From a virus: a DNA stretch of 35,528 nt. Under the pieces are notes generated by a model that was not told the DNA's origin, ran no database searches, and worked only from the letters and a program-made list of their open reading frames with translations. Below, in pieces: positions 17,467 through 24,243 of this stretch; position 1 is the first letter of the stretch, and each line of letters opens with the position of its first letter. The DNA lies in IMG/VR virus record IMGVR_UViG_3300006920_000112, positions 1 through 35,528 of that record; one strand, written 5' to 3'. The position numbers and the translations under genes are program-made.

Positions 17467-17817
17467 ATGAATAAATATGATGAAATGAGTGATTTTGAAA
17501 TTAATTATTTGGTTGCGAAAATTGCTACGGATGGAGAGGTTATTGGCAAGGCTGACATGTGGCCTACAAATAATGGAAATGCTGTTCAAATTATTTATAA
17601 AGTCGGTATAAGTGGAGAATATAAAGACTACTGCAACAACCCTGCTGATATGTGGCCTATTATTGTTAGCAATAACATTTCAATTGCTCATTATCCTAGC
17701 GGTGACGCGATGACATTTATTCAAGGTGGCGGATTTATGAAGTTTAAGCATGAAAGCAAAAATGCGCTTATGTCTGCTGCTATTACATTTTTAATGATGA
17801 AGGATATGACAGAATGA
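17467..17817 (+). CDS. NinX/DUF2591-like phage protein
   Basis: 116 residues. ATG 17467 is chosen over an upstream TTG because TAGGAG (17453-17458) is well placed. The opening (YDEMSDFEINYLVAKI) and the block YCNNPADMWPIIVSNNISI match the pattern of NinX/DUF2591 proteins found in lambdoid and other phages (SDFEIN..., then a conserved W-P-I block). No activity is known for the family. The DMWP motif occurs twice (near residues 31 and 61) and again in the DUF3987 protein. Overlaps the next gene by four bases. Confidence 0.72.
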   Translation: MNKYDEMSDFEINYLVAKIATDGEVIGKADMWPTNNGNAVQIIYKVGISGEYKDYCNNPADMWPIIVSNNISIAHYPSGDAMTFIQGGGFMKFKHESKNALMSAAITFLMMKDMTE

Positions 17818-18062
17818 ACCAAATAAATGAATCAGGCGTTAAAAACCTAGTGCAATTTAATATGCCTATCTCGATATTCGCCAACACATCAGAAGATGGA
17901 TCGATGACGCTATCTATTGGATGCCCCAAGTTGAATGTCGAGCCAAAACTATTAATCACAGCTCGTGGTGATGTTCGCAAATTCAAAACCTTTGACGCTG
18001 TGTTTTCAACTTGTCAGCGTATTGGGGTGGATCACTTTCCGCTAACAGTCGTAAAATACTAG
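17814..18062 (+). CDS. Hypothetical small protein
   Basis: 82 residues; no family recognised. Beta-rich (MPISIFANTSEDGSMTLSIG), with one short helix in the middle (KTFDAVFSTCQRIG). The ATG overlaps the stop of the NinX-like gene and the frame ends just before the DUF3987 gene, so it is part of the same transcript. Confidence 0.6.
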   Translation: MNQINESGVKNLVQFNMPISIFANTSEDGSMTLSIGCPKLNVEPKLLITARGDVRKFKTFDAVFSTCQRIGVDHFPLTVVKY

Positions 18063-18071
18063 GTGTTAATC

Positions 18072-19661
18072 ATGGATAAAAATCAAATTCTCACGGATTG
18101 GGCGTCTAACCATAAAGCTAACGGAATATCAGCAGCACAAATGATAGCTGAATATTATCCGCAGCAAATTGGCATGCTGATTGATCCAGATATGTGGCCG
18201 CAAATAGTTGATCAAGCTGCATCAGCTTTTCATGTTGATATTGTTACGCCGAAGCAAGATACTTGGAAGTTGAACATATTGGAGCAATATTCTGATAGCG
18301 TTAGGCGCTCAGTAAAGTTCCCGCCAAACACTTGCTTCCTACATGGATTAGGCTGTTTATCTGCTGCCATGAGCCGCCAATTTACTTATATTCCGTATCA
18401 AGGCAGTGACGAACAGCGGCCAGTAAACTTATTTTGTGTTTCTGGTCAGCCGCCATCGACTGGTAAGTCAGGCGTAAATAATGCTTTTATGCTGCCTATC
18501 CGCATTGCATACGAGTCAATAAACAAAGTTAATGCAACAGAGCGTAAAAAAGCAGAGGGTAACATTCAGGAATTGCGCAAAGAATTAAAAAACGCTACTG
18601 GTGCACAAGCTGAATACATTGAAGGCGATTTAATCAAGGCTGCACAAAAAGTCGAATCATTACCTGACTACGTAACCGATGTGAACGATGCCACGCCAGA
18701 AGGTTTAGAAAAGCTTATTTCAAAGCAAGGTGGCTGGGGCAATATCATATCAGCAGAAGCAGAGGCAATTAACGTAATGTTAGGCTCTGTTTACGGTGAC
18801 AGCAGCAAGAAAGCTAACAACGGTTTATTCTTGGCAATGTGGGCTGGAGAGTGGGTTTCTGTCCAGCGTTCAGGTCGTGATGGTTTTCGCGGCAATGTAA
18901 AAGGTACATGTGCAGTATTAGCACAACCAGATACAGTCGATGCAATTTTAGAAGCTGGCAAACAGGGTCGAGGCATTAGTGAGCGATTTCTATTAATCAA
19001 AGAGCCGCATATGCTTGGCGAGCGTAATCACCATGAATATGTGCCCGTTGATAAATCGCTAAAAGCTGATTACATCGATTTGATTAATAATCTAGTTAAT
19101 GACCAAGGCGTCACATTTTCATTTGATGAGCAAGCGCATAGCGCTATCAATGATTACCGTAATCACATAGAAGCTAAGATGGCAGATAACGGTTTATATA
19201 ATGATTCTATGATCCGCGGCACGATGGGGAAAGCTGGCGAGCAAGTCCAGAAAATCGCCAGTATCATGTGGGGCGCTCAAGAATGGTCTAAAAATGGTCG
19301 ACGTCGCAAAGTCATTGGCTATAAAACAACATGCCGAGCAATTGAGATATTTGACGAACTAAGCAGAACCTATTTAAAAGCGGCCGAGGATTCAGGATGT
19401 GCAGGTTTATCGCCTAAGCTAGCCATCGTTACAAAGCAGCTTAAAAACCGTTTTCAGAAGGATATTAAAGATCGCAAAATACCAAAGATTACTGTCCAAC
19501 AATTGCAGCAAAACCTCAAGAGTAAAAAGGAATTTGCCTCAACTGGCGGGCTAACTGGTTATTTGCGCGAAGTGATATTACCAGCGTTAGTTGATGCTAA
19601 TGTTGTTATGTTGTGTCGTGGAGAATGGTTGATCAACCCTAATGTGTTAGATGGAGAGTAA
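18072..19661 (+). CDS. DUF3987-type replicative ATPase/helicase-like protein
   Basis: 529 residues from ATG 18072, with AGGTG just upstream; an upstream GTG in frame is less likely. The P-loop is SGQPPSTGKSG (124-134), and the sequence NLFCVSGQPPSTGKS is typical of DUF3987 proteins (primase C-terminal-like / helicase-like ATPases of phages and islands). Conserved segments ISAEAEAINVMLG and RGISERFLLIKEP follow, as in the family. The C-terminal 90 residues are basic and may bind DNA. Encoded opposite the primase, it probably supplies the ATP-driven step of replication. Function in this phage is inferred. Confidence 0.85.
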   Translation: MDKNQILTDWASNHKANGISAAQMIAEYYPQQIGMLIDPDMWPQIVDQAASAFHVDIVTPKQDTWKLNILEQYSDSVRRSVKFPPNTCFLHGLGCLSAAMSRQFTYIPYQGSDEQRPVNLFCVSGQPPSTGKSGVNNAFMLPIRIAYESINKVNATERKKAEGNIQELRKELKNATGAQAEYIEGDLIKAAQKVESLPDYVTDVNDATPEGLEKLISKQGGWGNIISAEAEAINVMLGSVYGDSSKKANNGLFLAMWAGEWVSVQRSGRDGFRGNVKGTCAVLAQPDTVDAILEAGKQGRGISERFLLIKEPHMLGERNHHEYVPVDKSLKADYIDLINNLVNDQGVTFSFDEQAHSAINDYRNHIEAKMADNGLYNDSMIRGTMGKAGEQVQKIASIMWGAQEWSKNGRRRKVIGYKTTCRAIEIFDELSRTYLKAAEDSGCAGLSPKLAIVTKQLKNRFQKDIKDRKIPKITVQQLQQNLKSKKEFASTGGLTGYLREVILPALVDANVVMLCRGEWLINPNVLDGE

Positions 19662-19662
19662 T

Positions 19663-19782
19663 ATGCGCGGGTTATGGTGTTACAGGTGTGCAAAGCATCT
19701 TGATGCTGATAAGTTTGAATTGAATAGTAATTATTGGTGCAGGTGGTGTTTAGCATGCCAGAAAAGGCCAATTGGAGAGTGA
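19663..19782 (+). CDS. Small zinc-ribbon-like peptide (CxxC pairs)
   Basis: 39 residues with GGAGAG (19653-19658) placed five bases ahead of its ATG. It contains WCYRC and WCRWCLAC, giving CxxC and CxxCxxC pairs separated by about 20 residues, as in a small treble-clef or zinc-ribbon fold. It starts two bases after the DUF3987 stop and ends just before a terminator, so it is the last gene of this operon. Probably a metal-binding DNA or protein interaction module. Confidence 0.7.
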   Translation: MRGLWCYRCAKHLDADKFELNSNYWCRWCLACQKRPIGE

Positions 19783-19787
19783 TAGCC

Positions 19788-19812
19788 AGCCAGCCTAACC
19801 GCTGGCTTTTTT
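19788..19812 (+). terminator. Intrinsic terminator after the DUF3987 operon
   Basis: Stem AGCCAGC (19788-19794) and GCTGGCT (19801-19807) with loop CTAACC, followed by a T-run to 19812. A second overlapping AGCCAGC copy at 19784 could form a register-shifted stem. Confidence 0.92.
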
Positions 19813-19905
19813 ACACCCACAAATCGACACGTTAACAATTCATGTACACAAAGAACAATAATCTATACATATAACCAAATCACATATCCTTATATCAAAA
19901 AGTTA

Positions 19906-19966
19906 TTAATCTAATTTATCAATCAATAATCTGCATCTTAATCTAATTTTACGCAATAATCTCATA
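19906..19966. repeat. Two imperfect tandem ~31-bp iteron-like units
   Basis: Unit 1 (19906-19937) contains TTAATCTAATTT then CAATAATCT; unit 2 (19938-19966) contains TTAATCTAATTTT then GCAATAATCT. The first block recurs 32 bp apart and the second 30 bp apart, about three helical turns. This is the arrangement expected of initiator-binding iterons. Confidence 0.6.
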
Positions 19967-20222
19967 TTTCAGGGAAAAGCTAAGGCAAATTGGACAACAC
20001 TGGATTTATTTTGCCCGAAGTTAAGCTGATGATTTTAAAAAGGAATAGTGCTATTTTGGACGTTTGGACGACTTTTTAATAAAAGTAACTATTAATACCT
20101 AAATAAAAATCCAGCCAAAAAAGATTTGTAAAAATACCCCTATCTTTATTAAGTAGAAATAGTACTATACAATTACTAATACTATATATAGCTATATGGT
20201 AGCTAAAACTATTTATAAATAA

Positions 20223-20254
20223 GGGCTAGGTCTAATGACTTGGCTCTTTTTTTT
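20223..20254 (+). terminator. Terminator-like hairpin inside the non-coding region
   Basis: GGGCTAGGT (20223-20231) can pair with ACTTGGCTC (20238-20246) over 9 base pairs, three of them G-U, with loop CTAATG and then eight T. No protein gene ends near it, so it implies a short untranslated transcript from somewhere in 19813-20222, or protection of the region from read-through. Confidence 0.65.
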
Positions 20255-20343
20255 GATAAATTTTTAATAAAACATGAATAATAGAGAAAAACATCCAATT
20301 ATACCCTTTATAGAGCGTAAACTATTGATTTGTATAAAGTAAC

Positions 20344-20449
20344 AATCCAATCCAGTTTTCCCTGTGTTTCCCTGAAAACCTTGTTTACTGTTAATAATCA
20401 TATAGTTAACTTCGGGAAAATAAAATCCAATAGCGTCCAGATTTTCCCT
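20344..20449. repeat. Repeated ATCCAAT...CCAG.TTTTCCCT motif
   Basis: The block ATCCAAT-CCAG-TTTTCCCT near 20345-20363 recurs with a small insertion near 20425-20449. Extra TTTCCCTG (20367-20374) and inverted CGGGAAAA (20413-20420) and CAGGGAAAA (19970-19978) copies give five related motifs in about 480 bp. Confidence 0.5.
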
Positions 20450-20485
20450 AAAGCAAACTATTTTATGATTATATACAAATAACGC

Positions 20486-20514
20486 TTGTATTAAACAAAT
20501 GGTAATTGTATAGT
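20486..20514 (+). promoter_or_regulatory. Sigma70-like promoter for the 20557 operon with overlapping operator
   Basis: TTGTAT (20486-20491), 17-base spacer, TATAGT (20509-20514). ATACAA (20473-20478) and TTGTAT (20486-20491) form an inverted repeat overlapping the -35, and the -10 lies in a copy of the 13-bp repeat, so this promoter is probably repressed by a DNA-binding protein. Confidence 0.7.
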
Positions 20515-20556
20515 TACTACATCGAAACGAAACACACCAACTAAAAGGTAAATAAC

Positions 20557-20706
20557 ATGAAATCTAAAACATACGAGCAAGACGGAAACAAAAGCGTTGG
20601 CGTATACGAAAACCAAGACGGAACTTTTACAGCAATGAGCTATTCAGTGAGCAAGGACTTTAAATCGTTCAAATCTGCTGACAAGTGGTTGCAGAAATAT
20701 CTATAA
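20557..20706 (+). CDS. Small hypothetical protein
   Basis: 49 residues with AAAAGG ten bases before the ATG. It begins with a beta-hairpin-like part (SVGVYENQDGTFTAMSY) and ends with a helix (FKSADKWLQKYL). Proteins of this length and shape occur in the early regions of many phages; no function is known. It is the first gene after the promoter at 20486. Confidence 0.65.
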   Translation: MKSKTYEQDGNKSVGVYENQDGTFTAMSYSVSKDFKSFKSADKWLQKYL

Positions 20707-20713
20707 ATAATGT

Positions 20714-20729
20714 CCGCCGTGACTGGCGG
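20714..20729 (+). promoter_or_regulatory. GC-rich hairpin between two small genes
   Basis: CCGCC (20714-20718) and GGCGG (20725-20729) with loop GTGACT, extendable by one pair. There is no T-run, so it is not a standard terminator. It sits just before AAGGA and the ATG at 20747 and may stabilise or separate the two cistrons. Confidence 0.5.
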
Positions 20730-20746
20730 CAAAACAAGGATCTAAA

Positions 20747-20914
20747 ATGAACATAAAAAACCTAAGCGAGTTTGCAAAGTTACACGGCGTTAGTCAGCAG
20801 ACCATGCATGCACGTATTAAATCTGGCTGGATATTTGGAATGCTAGATGGTAAGCAGGTTATGTACAACCCTAAGTCAGTGATGCAGGTAAAGGAGGAAA
20901 ATCAAAATGACTAA
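20747..20914 (+). CDS. Small helix-turn-helix protein (excisionase/Cro-like size)
   Basis: 55 residues, ribosome site AAGGA eight bases before ATG. The sequence LSEFAKLHGVSQQTMHARIK followed by a GWIFGML beta-turn reads as a winged helix-turn-helix as in MerR/Xis-like small DNA-binding proteins. It may regulate the neighbouring promoters or act as a directionality factor, although no integrase is visible here. Overlaps the next gene by eight bases. Confidence 0.65.
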   Translation: MNIKNLSEFAKLHGVSQQTMHARIKSGWIFGMLDGKQVMYNPKSVMQVKEENQND

Positions 20915-21047
20915 CAAACAACTGAAATCAGATTTACGCCTATACAAAGCGCTTACATGGTTTTTCGCTGGCTTGTCACTTGTATGTGCATTTGAGATAT
21001 TAGACTTACATGACAAGCTAAGTGCTTTTGTTGGTGGTGCGTTATGA
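20907..21047 (+). CDS. Small single-pass membrane protein
   Basis: 46 residues. A basic N-terminus (TNKQLKSDLRLYK) precedes a hydrophobic segment (ALTWFFAGLSLVCAF, about 15-29), so it is probably anchored in the inner membrane with its N-terminus in the cytoplasm. GGAGG lies ten bases before the ATG. No function recognised. Its ATG overlaps the preceding frame and its stop overlaps the next start. Confidence 0.6.
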   Translation: MTNKQLKSDLRLYKALTWFFAGLSLVCAFEILDLHDKLSAFVGGAL

Positions 21048-21163
21048 CCCACATACTCGCATTGCTGCTAACCGTATCAACACTGGCATTTGCTGGTCGA
21101 TACATTTATTTATGCATTCAGGATGAAAAAGCTAATGAAAAACAAAACAACGGTAAAGTGTAG
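21044..21163 (+). CDS. Tiny membrane or signal-anchored peptide
   Basis: 39 residues. The first 25 residues (MTHILALLLTVSTLAFAG...) form a hydrophobic signal-anchor; the tail is polar (QDEKANEKQNNGK). Starts in an ATGA overlap with the previous stop. No family recognised. Reality of the gene rests on the overlapping start and the membrane-like sequence. Confidence 0.5.
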   Translation: MTHILALLLTVSTLAFAGRYIYLCIQDEKANEKQNNGKV

Positions 21164-21410
21164 GGCGTTTGATAGACTTAAAGTAACTGGCAGCGTCACA
21201 GAGCCGCTTTTAAATCTAAATACGGTCAATGTACCAGTTTCAACTTTAGACGACGTAGTGACGCATTTTAGGGGCAATATGACAGCAGCCGCTAGATTTT
21301 TGGGGATTGATCGAGGTGTGGTTAATAATGCTGTAAAATCTAGACGATTAAACGTAATAATGGCTTTCGATGCTGGTGACGGCAAAGTTATTTATAAAAT
21401 ATTGAAGTAG
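21135..21410 (+). CDS. Fis/NinH-like helix-turn-helix protein
   Basis: 91 residues from ATG 21135, which follows AGGATGA at a suitable distance; an in-frame ATG at 21123 is possible. The C-terminal half has HFRGNMTAAARFLGIDRGVV, a Fis-type helix-turn-helix reminiscent of lambda NinH (RGN.T..AR.L...RG.V). Likely a small DNA-binding regulator. The start lies within the preceding small gene, in a different frame. Confidence 0.6.
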   Translation: MKNKTTVKCRAFDRLKVTGSVTEPLLNLNTVNVPVSTLDDVVTHFRGNMTAAARFLGIDRGVVNNAVKSRRLNVIMAFDAGDGKVIYKILK

Positions 21411-21420
21411 GGCCAATAAA

Positions 21421-21609
21421 ATGGAAATATTCAAACTAAAACCAGCCGATTTAGATATTGGCGATGTTCAGGCTGTAACCGCATTGACTTTCGGCCATAT
21501 CGACAAGATGGGATTAGAGTTCACTGAAAGCCTGATATTTAATGATTTATCCATGCTGGCTGAGTATTGTGCCAATGTTGTTACTGATGCTATTGCGAGG
21601 TGTGTGTGA
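21421..21609 (+). CDS. Small hypothetical protein
   Basis: 62 residues, mostly helical and acidic (ALTFGHIDKMGLEFTESLIF). No family recognised. The downstream membrane protein starts in a TGATG overlap with its stop, so the two are likely co-translated. Confidence 0.55.
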   Translation: MEIFKLKPADLDIGDVQAVTALTFGHIDKMGLEFTESLIFNDLSMLAEYCANVVTDAIARCV

Positions 21610-21815
21610 TGGATTACGAAATGATTGTGGCTTATATTGTGGTATTTATTGTTTTTTCATTTGGCGCTATACCAATGCTCGGCAGTGGTTTTAGTGGTAG
21701 ATTTTCAACATACAAAGAGGACTTCTTACTTGGTTGGCTGGTTGTAATTGTGATCGCAGTAATATTTGTTGTTGGATTAGTTTCAGTATGGGCCTTTACT
21801 AAGATTTTTTCATAA
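21609..21815 (+). CDS. Small two-pass membrane protein
   Basis: 68 residues. GAGG (21598-21601) marks the ATG at 21609; an in-frame upstream start is less likely. Two hydrophobic segments are seen (about 7-24, IVAYIVVFIVFSFGAIPML, and about 42-64), with a short polar loop between. Function unknown; holin-like or superinfection-exclusion roles are possible but not supported by anything beyond topology. Last gene before a hairpin. Confidence 0.6.
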   Translation: MDYEMIVAYIVVFIVFSFGAIPMLGSGFSGRFSTYKEDFLLGWLVVIVIAVIFVVGLVSVWAFTKIFS

Positions 21816-21826
21816 ACAAAAAAAAC

Positions 21827-21843
21827 GCCCTCATCGCGAGGGC
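21827..21843. terminator. Strong hairpin with its T-run on the minus strand
   Basis: Stem GCCCTC (21827-21832) and GAGGGC (21838-21843), loop ATCGC. The A-run lies on the left of the stem, so the T-run reads on the minus strand. The rightward genes on its left therefore get only a hairpin, while the strong terminator polarity faces leftward transcripts. Confidence 0.65.
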
Positions 21844-21923
21844 TAAAAGGTGTCAACCAAGGAAACTATACAAATCATTAAGAATGGGTTAATCTCGGTA
21901 AAACAATAGCAGAGTACGAGACT

Positions 21924-22172
21924 ATGCGCAAGAAGGAAAAAACAAAAGAGAAGCTTGTTGATAAAATGATAAGTCCAAGATATGGCTTTGGTCAGATGCA
22001 CTATTCATCACTTAGCGTTGATGCCGTTAAAAAGGCGTTTGAATCGTCCTCTGCTGAATTTAAATTAAAACACCGACTCAACATACCTAGACGTGCTTAT
22101 GATATAGTAGAGCATGGCAAAGGGTGTAAAATTGATGTCGTTGGTACTTATTGGGTAATAGAGGAGATTTAG
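21924..22172 (+). CDS. Hypothetical small basic protein preceding terminase
   Basis: 82 residues, very basic N-terminus (RKKEKTKEKLVDKM). The middle (SLSVDAVKKAFESSSAEFKL) is helical, followed by a block with two possible beta strands. No family recognised. It directly precedes the small terminase gene by three bases, so it belongs to the packaging transcript; a DNA-binding role is possible from its charge. Confidence 0.6.
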   Translation: MRKKEKTKEKLVDKMISPRYGFGQMHYSSLSVDAVKKAFESSSAEFKLKHRLNIPRRAYDIVEHGKGCKIDVVGTYWVIEEI

Positions 22173-22175
22173 ATT

Positions 22176-22577
22176 ATGGCAAAGATGGGAGCGCCTAGTA
22201 TGTTGGACGACAAGCCAGCTTTGCTTGATAAAATTAACGATTATATCGAGAACCATACTGATTATGACGACCTTGTACCAAGCGCCGAGGGGCTGTCATA
22301 TCACCTCAATGTTTCACGCAAAACCATCTATAACTGGTCTGATTCTGATGAGGATATTTTACACACGTTAGATAGGCTAAAGACAAAGCAGGCTAAAATG
22401 CTGGTATCTGGAGGGCTTTCTAACTCAATGAATCCGACAATTACAAAGCTTATGCTATCTAATCACGGCTATAGTGAAAAGATAGACAACACATCATCAG
22501 ACGGCTCAATGTCACCAAAAGCGTCTAACGTTGTTGTCACATCATCAGACGTCGAATCAATAATAAGTAAAATATGA
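22176..22577 (+). CDS. Terminase small subunit (P22 gp3 / GP3_package-like)
   Basis: 133 residues. GAGGAG lies 12 bases ahead of the ATG. The N-terminal half has the family pattern: a GAPSMLDDKPALLDKINDYI block, then VPSAEGLSYHLNVSRKTIYNW, a helix-turn-helix that recognises the packaging site. A coiled helix (TLDRLKTKQAKMLVSG) follows for ring assembly. The gene overlaps the large subunit by four bases. Assigned by motif plus position. Confidence 0.85.
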   Translation: MAKMGAPSMLDDKPALLDKINDYIENHTDYDDLVPSAEGLSYHLNVSRKTIYNWSDSDEDILHTLDRLKTKQAKMLVSGGLSNSMNPTITKLMLSNHGYSEKIDNTSSDGSMSPKASNVVVTSSDVESIISKI

Positions 22578-24169
22578 GCACAACACTTGATTGGGAAGAG
22601 TTAACCGAGCAAGAGAAGCAGGCGATCAAGCTTATTAGTGAGAAATCATTTCTAGGCTTTCAACGTTGCTTCTTTCAGTTGATCCAAGGTGAGAAGTGGT
22701 CAGTCAATTGGCATCACCGATACATGGCAAAGCCTATTGAAGAAATTGTACTTGGTAAGCGCGGCTCTACTATCTTTAACATTCCGCCCGGTGCAGGTAA
22801 AACTGAAACGCTATCAATTCATGCGCCTGTTTGGTCGATGCTTGTGTGCGACCGAGTGCGCAACCTTAATATTTCATTCTCTGATACATTGGCCAAGCGT
22901 AACAGTAGGCGAACCCGCGACATTATCACTAGCGATGAGTTTCAATACCTATGGCCTTATCCTGTTGGGGTGAATCAGGCTGATGAGTGGTCATTATTGC
23001 GAAGTGATGGCAAAGTTAAAGCTGAGGTGGTTAGTCGTTCGGCTGGCGGCCAAATTACAGGTGGCCGAGGCGGATACCCTAGTAAATCTTTTTCTGGCTG
23101 GATATGCCTTGATGACGTTGATAAGCCTTCCGATATGTTCAGCGAAGTTAAGCGCACTAGAATACATCAACTATTAGTCAACACGATACGCTCACGCCGC
23201 GGTAATAAATCAAAAGACAACTCGACGCCAATTGTAGCCATACAGCAAAGACTGCATCAATACGACTCTACTTGGTTTATGAGTGAAGGGCATATGGGTT
23301 TAAAGTTTGACCTAATTAAGATACCTGCACTTATTACCGAGGAATATATTCAATCACTACCAGAATGGATACGCGAAGAGTGCTGGAATTGCGTCAAAGA
23401 TACTGAATACAGAGAAAGAGCTGGCGTTAAATACTGGTCTTATTGGCCTGATAACGAGTACATTGGCGATTTAATGGATTTGTGGGATCGTGATGAATAC
23501 ACGTTCATGTCTCAGTACATGCAGCATCCGGTAGCGTTAGGAGGCAATATATTTGATTCATCTTGGTGGCAATTTTACGATGAAACACAATTCCAGGTTG
23601 GCGAAAATAGCCCTCCAATGTTCGAATACCGCTTTATTACTGCTGATACTGCGACCAAAACAAAGACCTATAACGACTTTAGTGTGATGATGGAATGGGG
23701 TGTATACAATGGCAAGGTTTACGCTATTAACCTCAAACGCGGCAAGTGGGAGGCCCCAGAGTTACGAACTGTGTTCAGTAAGTTCATTGATGAAGCTTAT
23801 GAGCGCAACGACCATCAATGGGGTAATTTACGTGCTGCATATGTCGAGGATAAATCAAGTGGAACAGGCTTAATACAAGAGGTGGGTAGGTCATCACCTT
23901 GTCAGATTGTTGCGTTACAACGTAACATCGATAAATTAACACGAGCTATGGACACCGCGCCACAGATTAAAATGGGTAATGTATTCTTGCCAATGAATGC
24001 GCCATGGGTGACTGAGTTTGTTAGTGAGCATTCAACGTTTGCGGCCGATGATAGCCATAAGCACGATGACATAGTCGATAATACAATGGACGCAGTTGAT
24101 ATTGTATTGCTAAAACCTAAGAATGCAGTGTCTGAGTTTATTGCAATGCGCCGCTCAAGAAACCGCTAA
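22574..24169 (+). CDS. Terminase large subunit
   Basis: 531 residues. Walker A is IPPGAGKT (70-77), and the Walker B with catalytic acid is ICLDD (177-181). The RNase H-like nuclease follows: first Asp358 in FITADTA, then Glu425 in AAYVEDKSSG and Asp498/499 in SHKHDDIVD, the metal-binding triad. It cuts concatemers and drives DNA into the prohead. Combined with a P22-type small subunit, a headful (pac) strategy is likely. Unlike most siphoviruses, the portal gene does not follow directly; a 1.9-kb cassette intervenes. Confidence 0.93.
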   Translation: MSTTLDWEELTEQEKQAIKLISEKSFLGFQRCFFQLIQGEKWSVNWHHRYMAKPIEEIVLGKRGSTIFNIPPGAGKTETLSIHAPVWSMLVCDRVRNLNISFSDTLAKRNSRRTRDIITSDEFQYLWPYPVGVNQADEWSLLRSDGKVKAEVVSRSAGGQITGGRGGYPSKSFSGWICLDDVDKPSDMFSEVKRTRIHQLLVNTIRSRRGNKSKDNSTPIVAIQQRLHQYDSTWFMSEGHMGLKFDLIKIPALITEEYIQSLPEWIREECWNCVKDTEYRERAGVKYWSYWPDNEYIGDLMDLWDRDEYTFMSQYMQHPVALGGNIFDSSWWQFYDETQFQVGENSPPMFEYRFITADTATKTKTYNDFSVMMEWGVYNGKVYAINLKRGKWEAPELRTVFSKFIDEAYERNDHQWGNLRAAYVEDKSSGTGLIQEVGRSSPCQIVALQRNIDKLTRAMDTAPQIKMGNVFLPMNAPWVTEFVSEHSTFAADDSHKHDDIVDNTMDAVDIVLLKPKNAVSEFIAMRRSRNR

Positions 24170-24181
24170 ATAACTAAATAG

Positions 24182-24228
24182 TAGTTGACAGCATGATTTG
24201 TATATATTACGATTCTTGTTGTCAACTA
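24182..24228. promoter_or_regulatory. Face-to-face TTGAC/GTCAA promoter-operator, site 4
   Basis: TAGTTGACA (24182-24190) and TGTCAACTA (24220-24228) form a perfect 9-bp inverted repeat; TTGAC and GTCAA starts are 36 bp apart. Rightward reading gives TTGACA, 17 bases, TACGAT, then the gene at 24244. The leftward -10 is poor, and no leftward gene exists here, so this site probably fires one way. Confidence 0.75.
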
Positions 24229-24243
24229 ATTAGGAGATTTAAA

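Larger units (their letters stand above)
20164..20514. repeat. 13-bp inverted repeat pair ACTATACAATTAC / GTAATTGTATAGT
   Basis: ACTATACAATTAC at 20164-20176 is the exact reverse complement of 20502-20514. The right copy includes the -10 element of the promoter upstream of the gene at 20557. A third copy of the 9-bp core ACTATACAA lies at 21865-21873, upstream of the packaging operon. Candidate binding sites for one regulator, possibly looping 340 bp. Confidence 0.55.
19813..20556. other. Non-coding repeat-rich AT region, candidate replication origin/control region
   Basis: About 745 bp with no credible gene on either strand, placed between the replication operon and a cluster of tiny genes. 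It contains two tandem copies of a roughly 31-bp unit (19906-19966), five TTTTCCCTG-like motifs in both orientations, several ATCCA/TGGA motifs, a 13-bp inverted repeat pair (20164 and 20502), an internal terminator-like hairpin (20223-20254) and a good promoter (20486-20514). AT-richness plus iteron-like repeats next to primase and helicase-type genes suggests an origin; this is inference. Confidence 0.5.

Noticed and set aside
21851-21858. Isolated TGTCAACC half-site upstream of the packaging operon
   Set aside because: No matching TTGAC 36 bp to its left and no good promoter in either direction.
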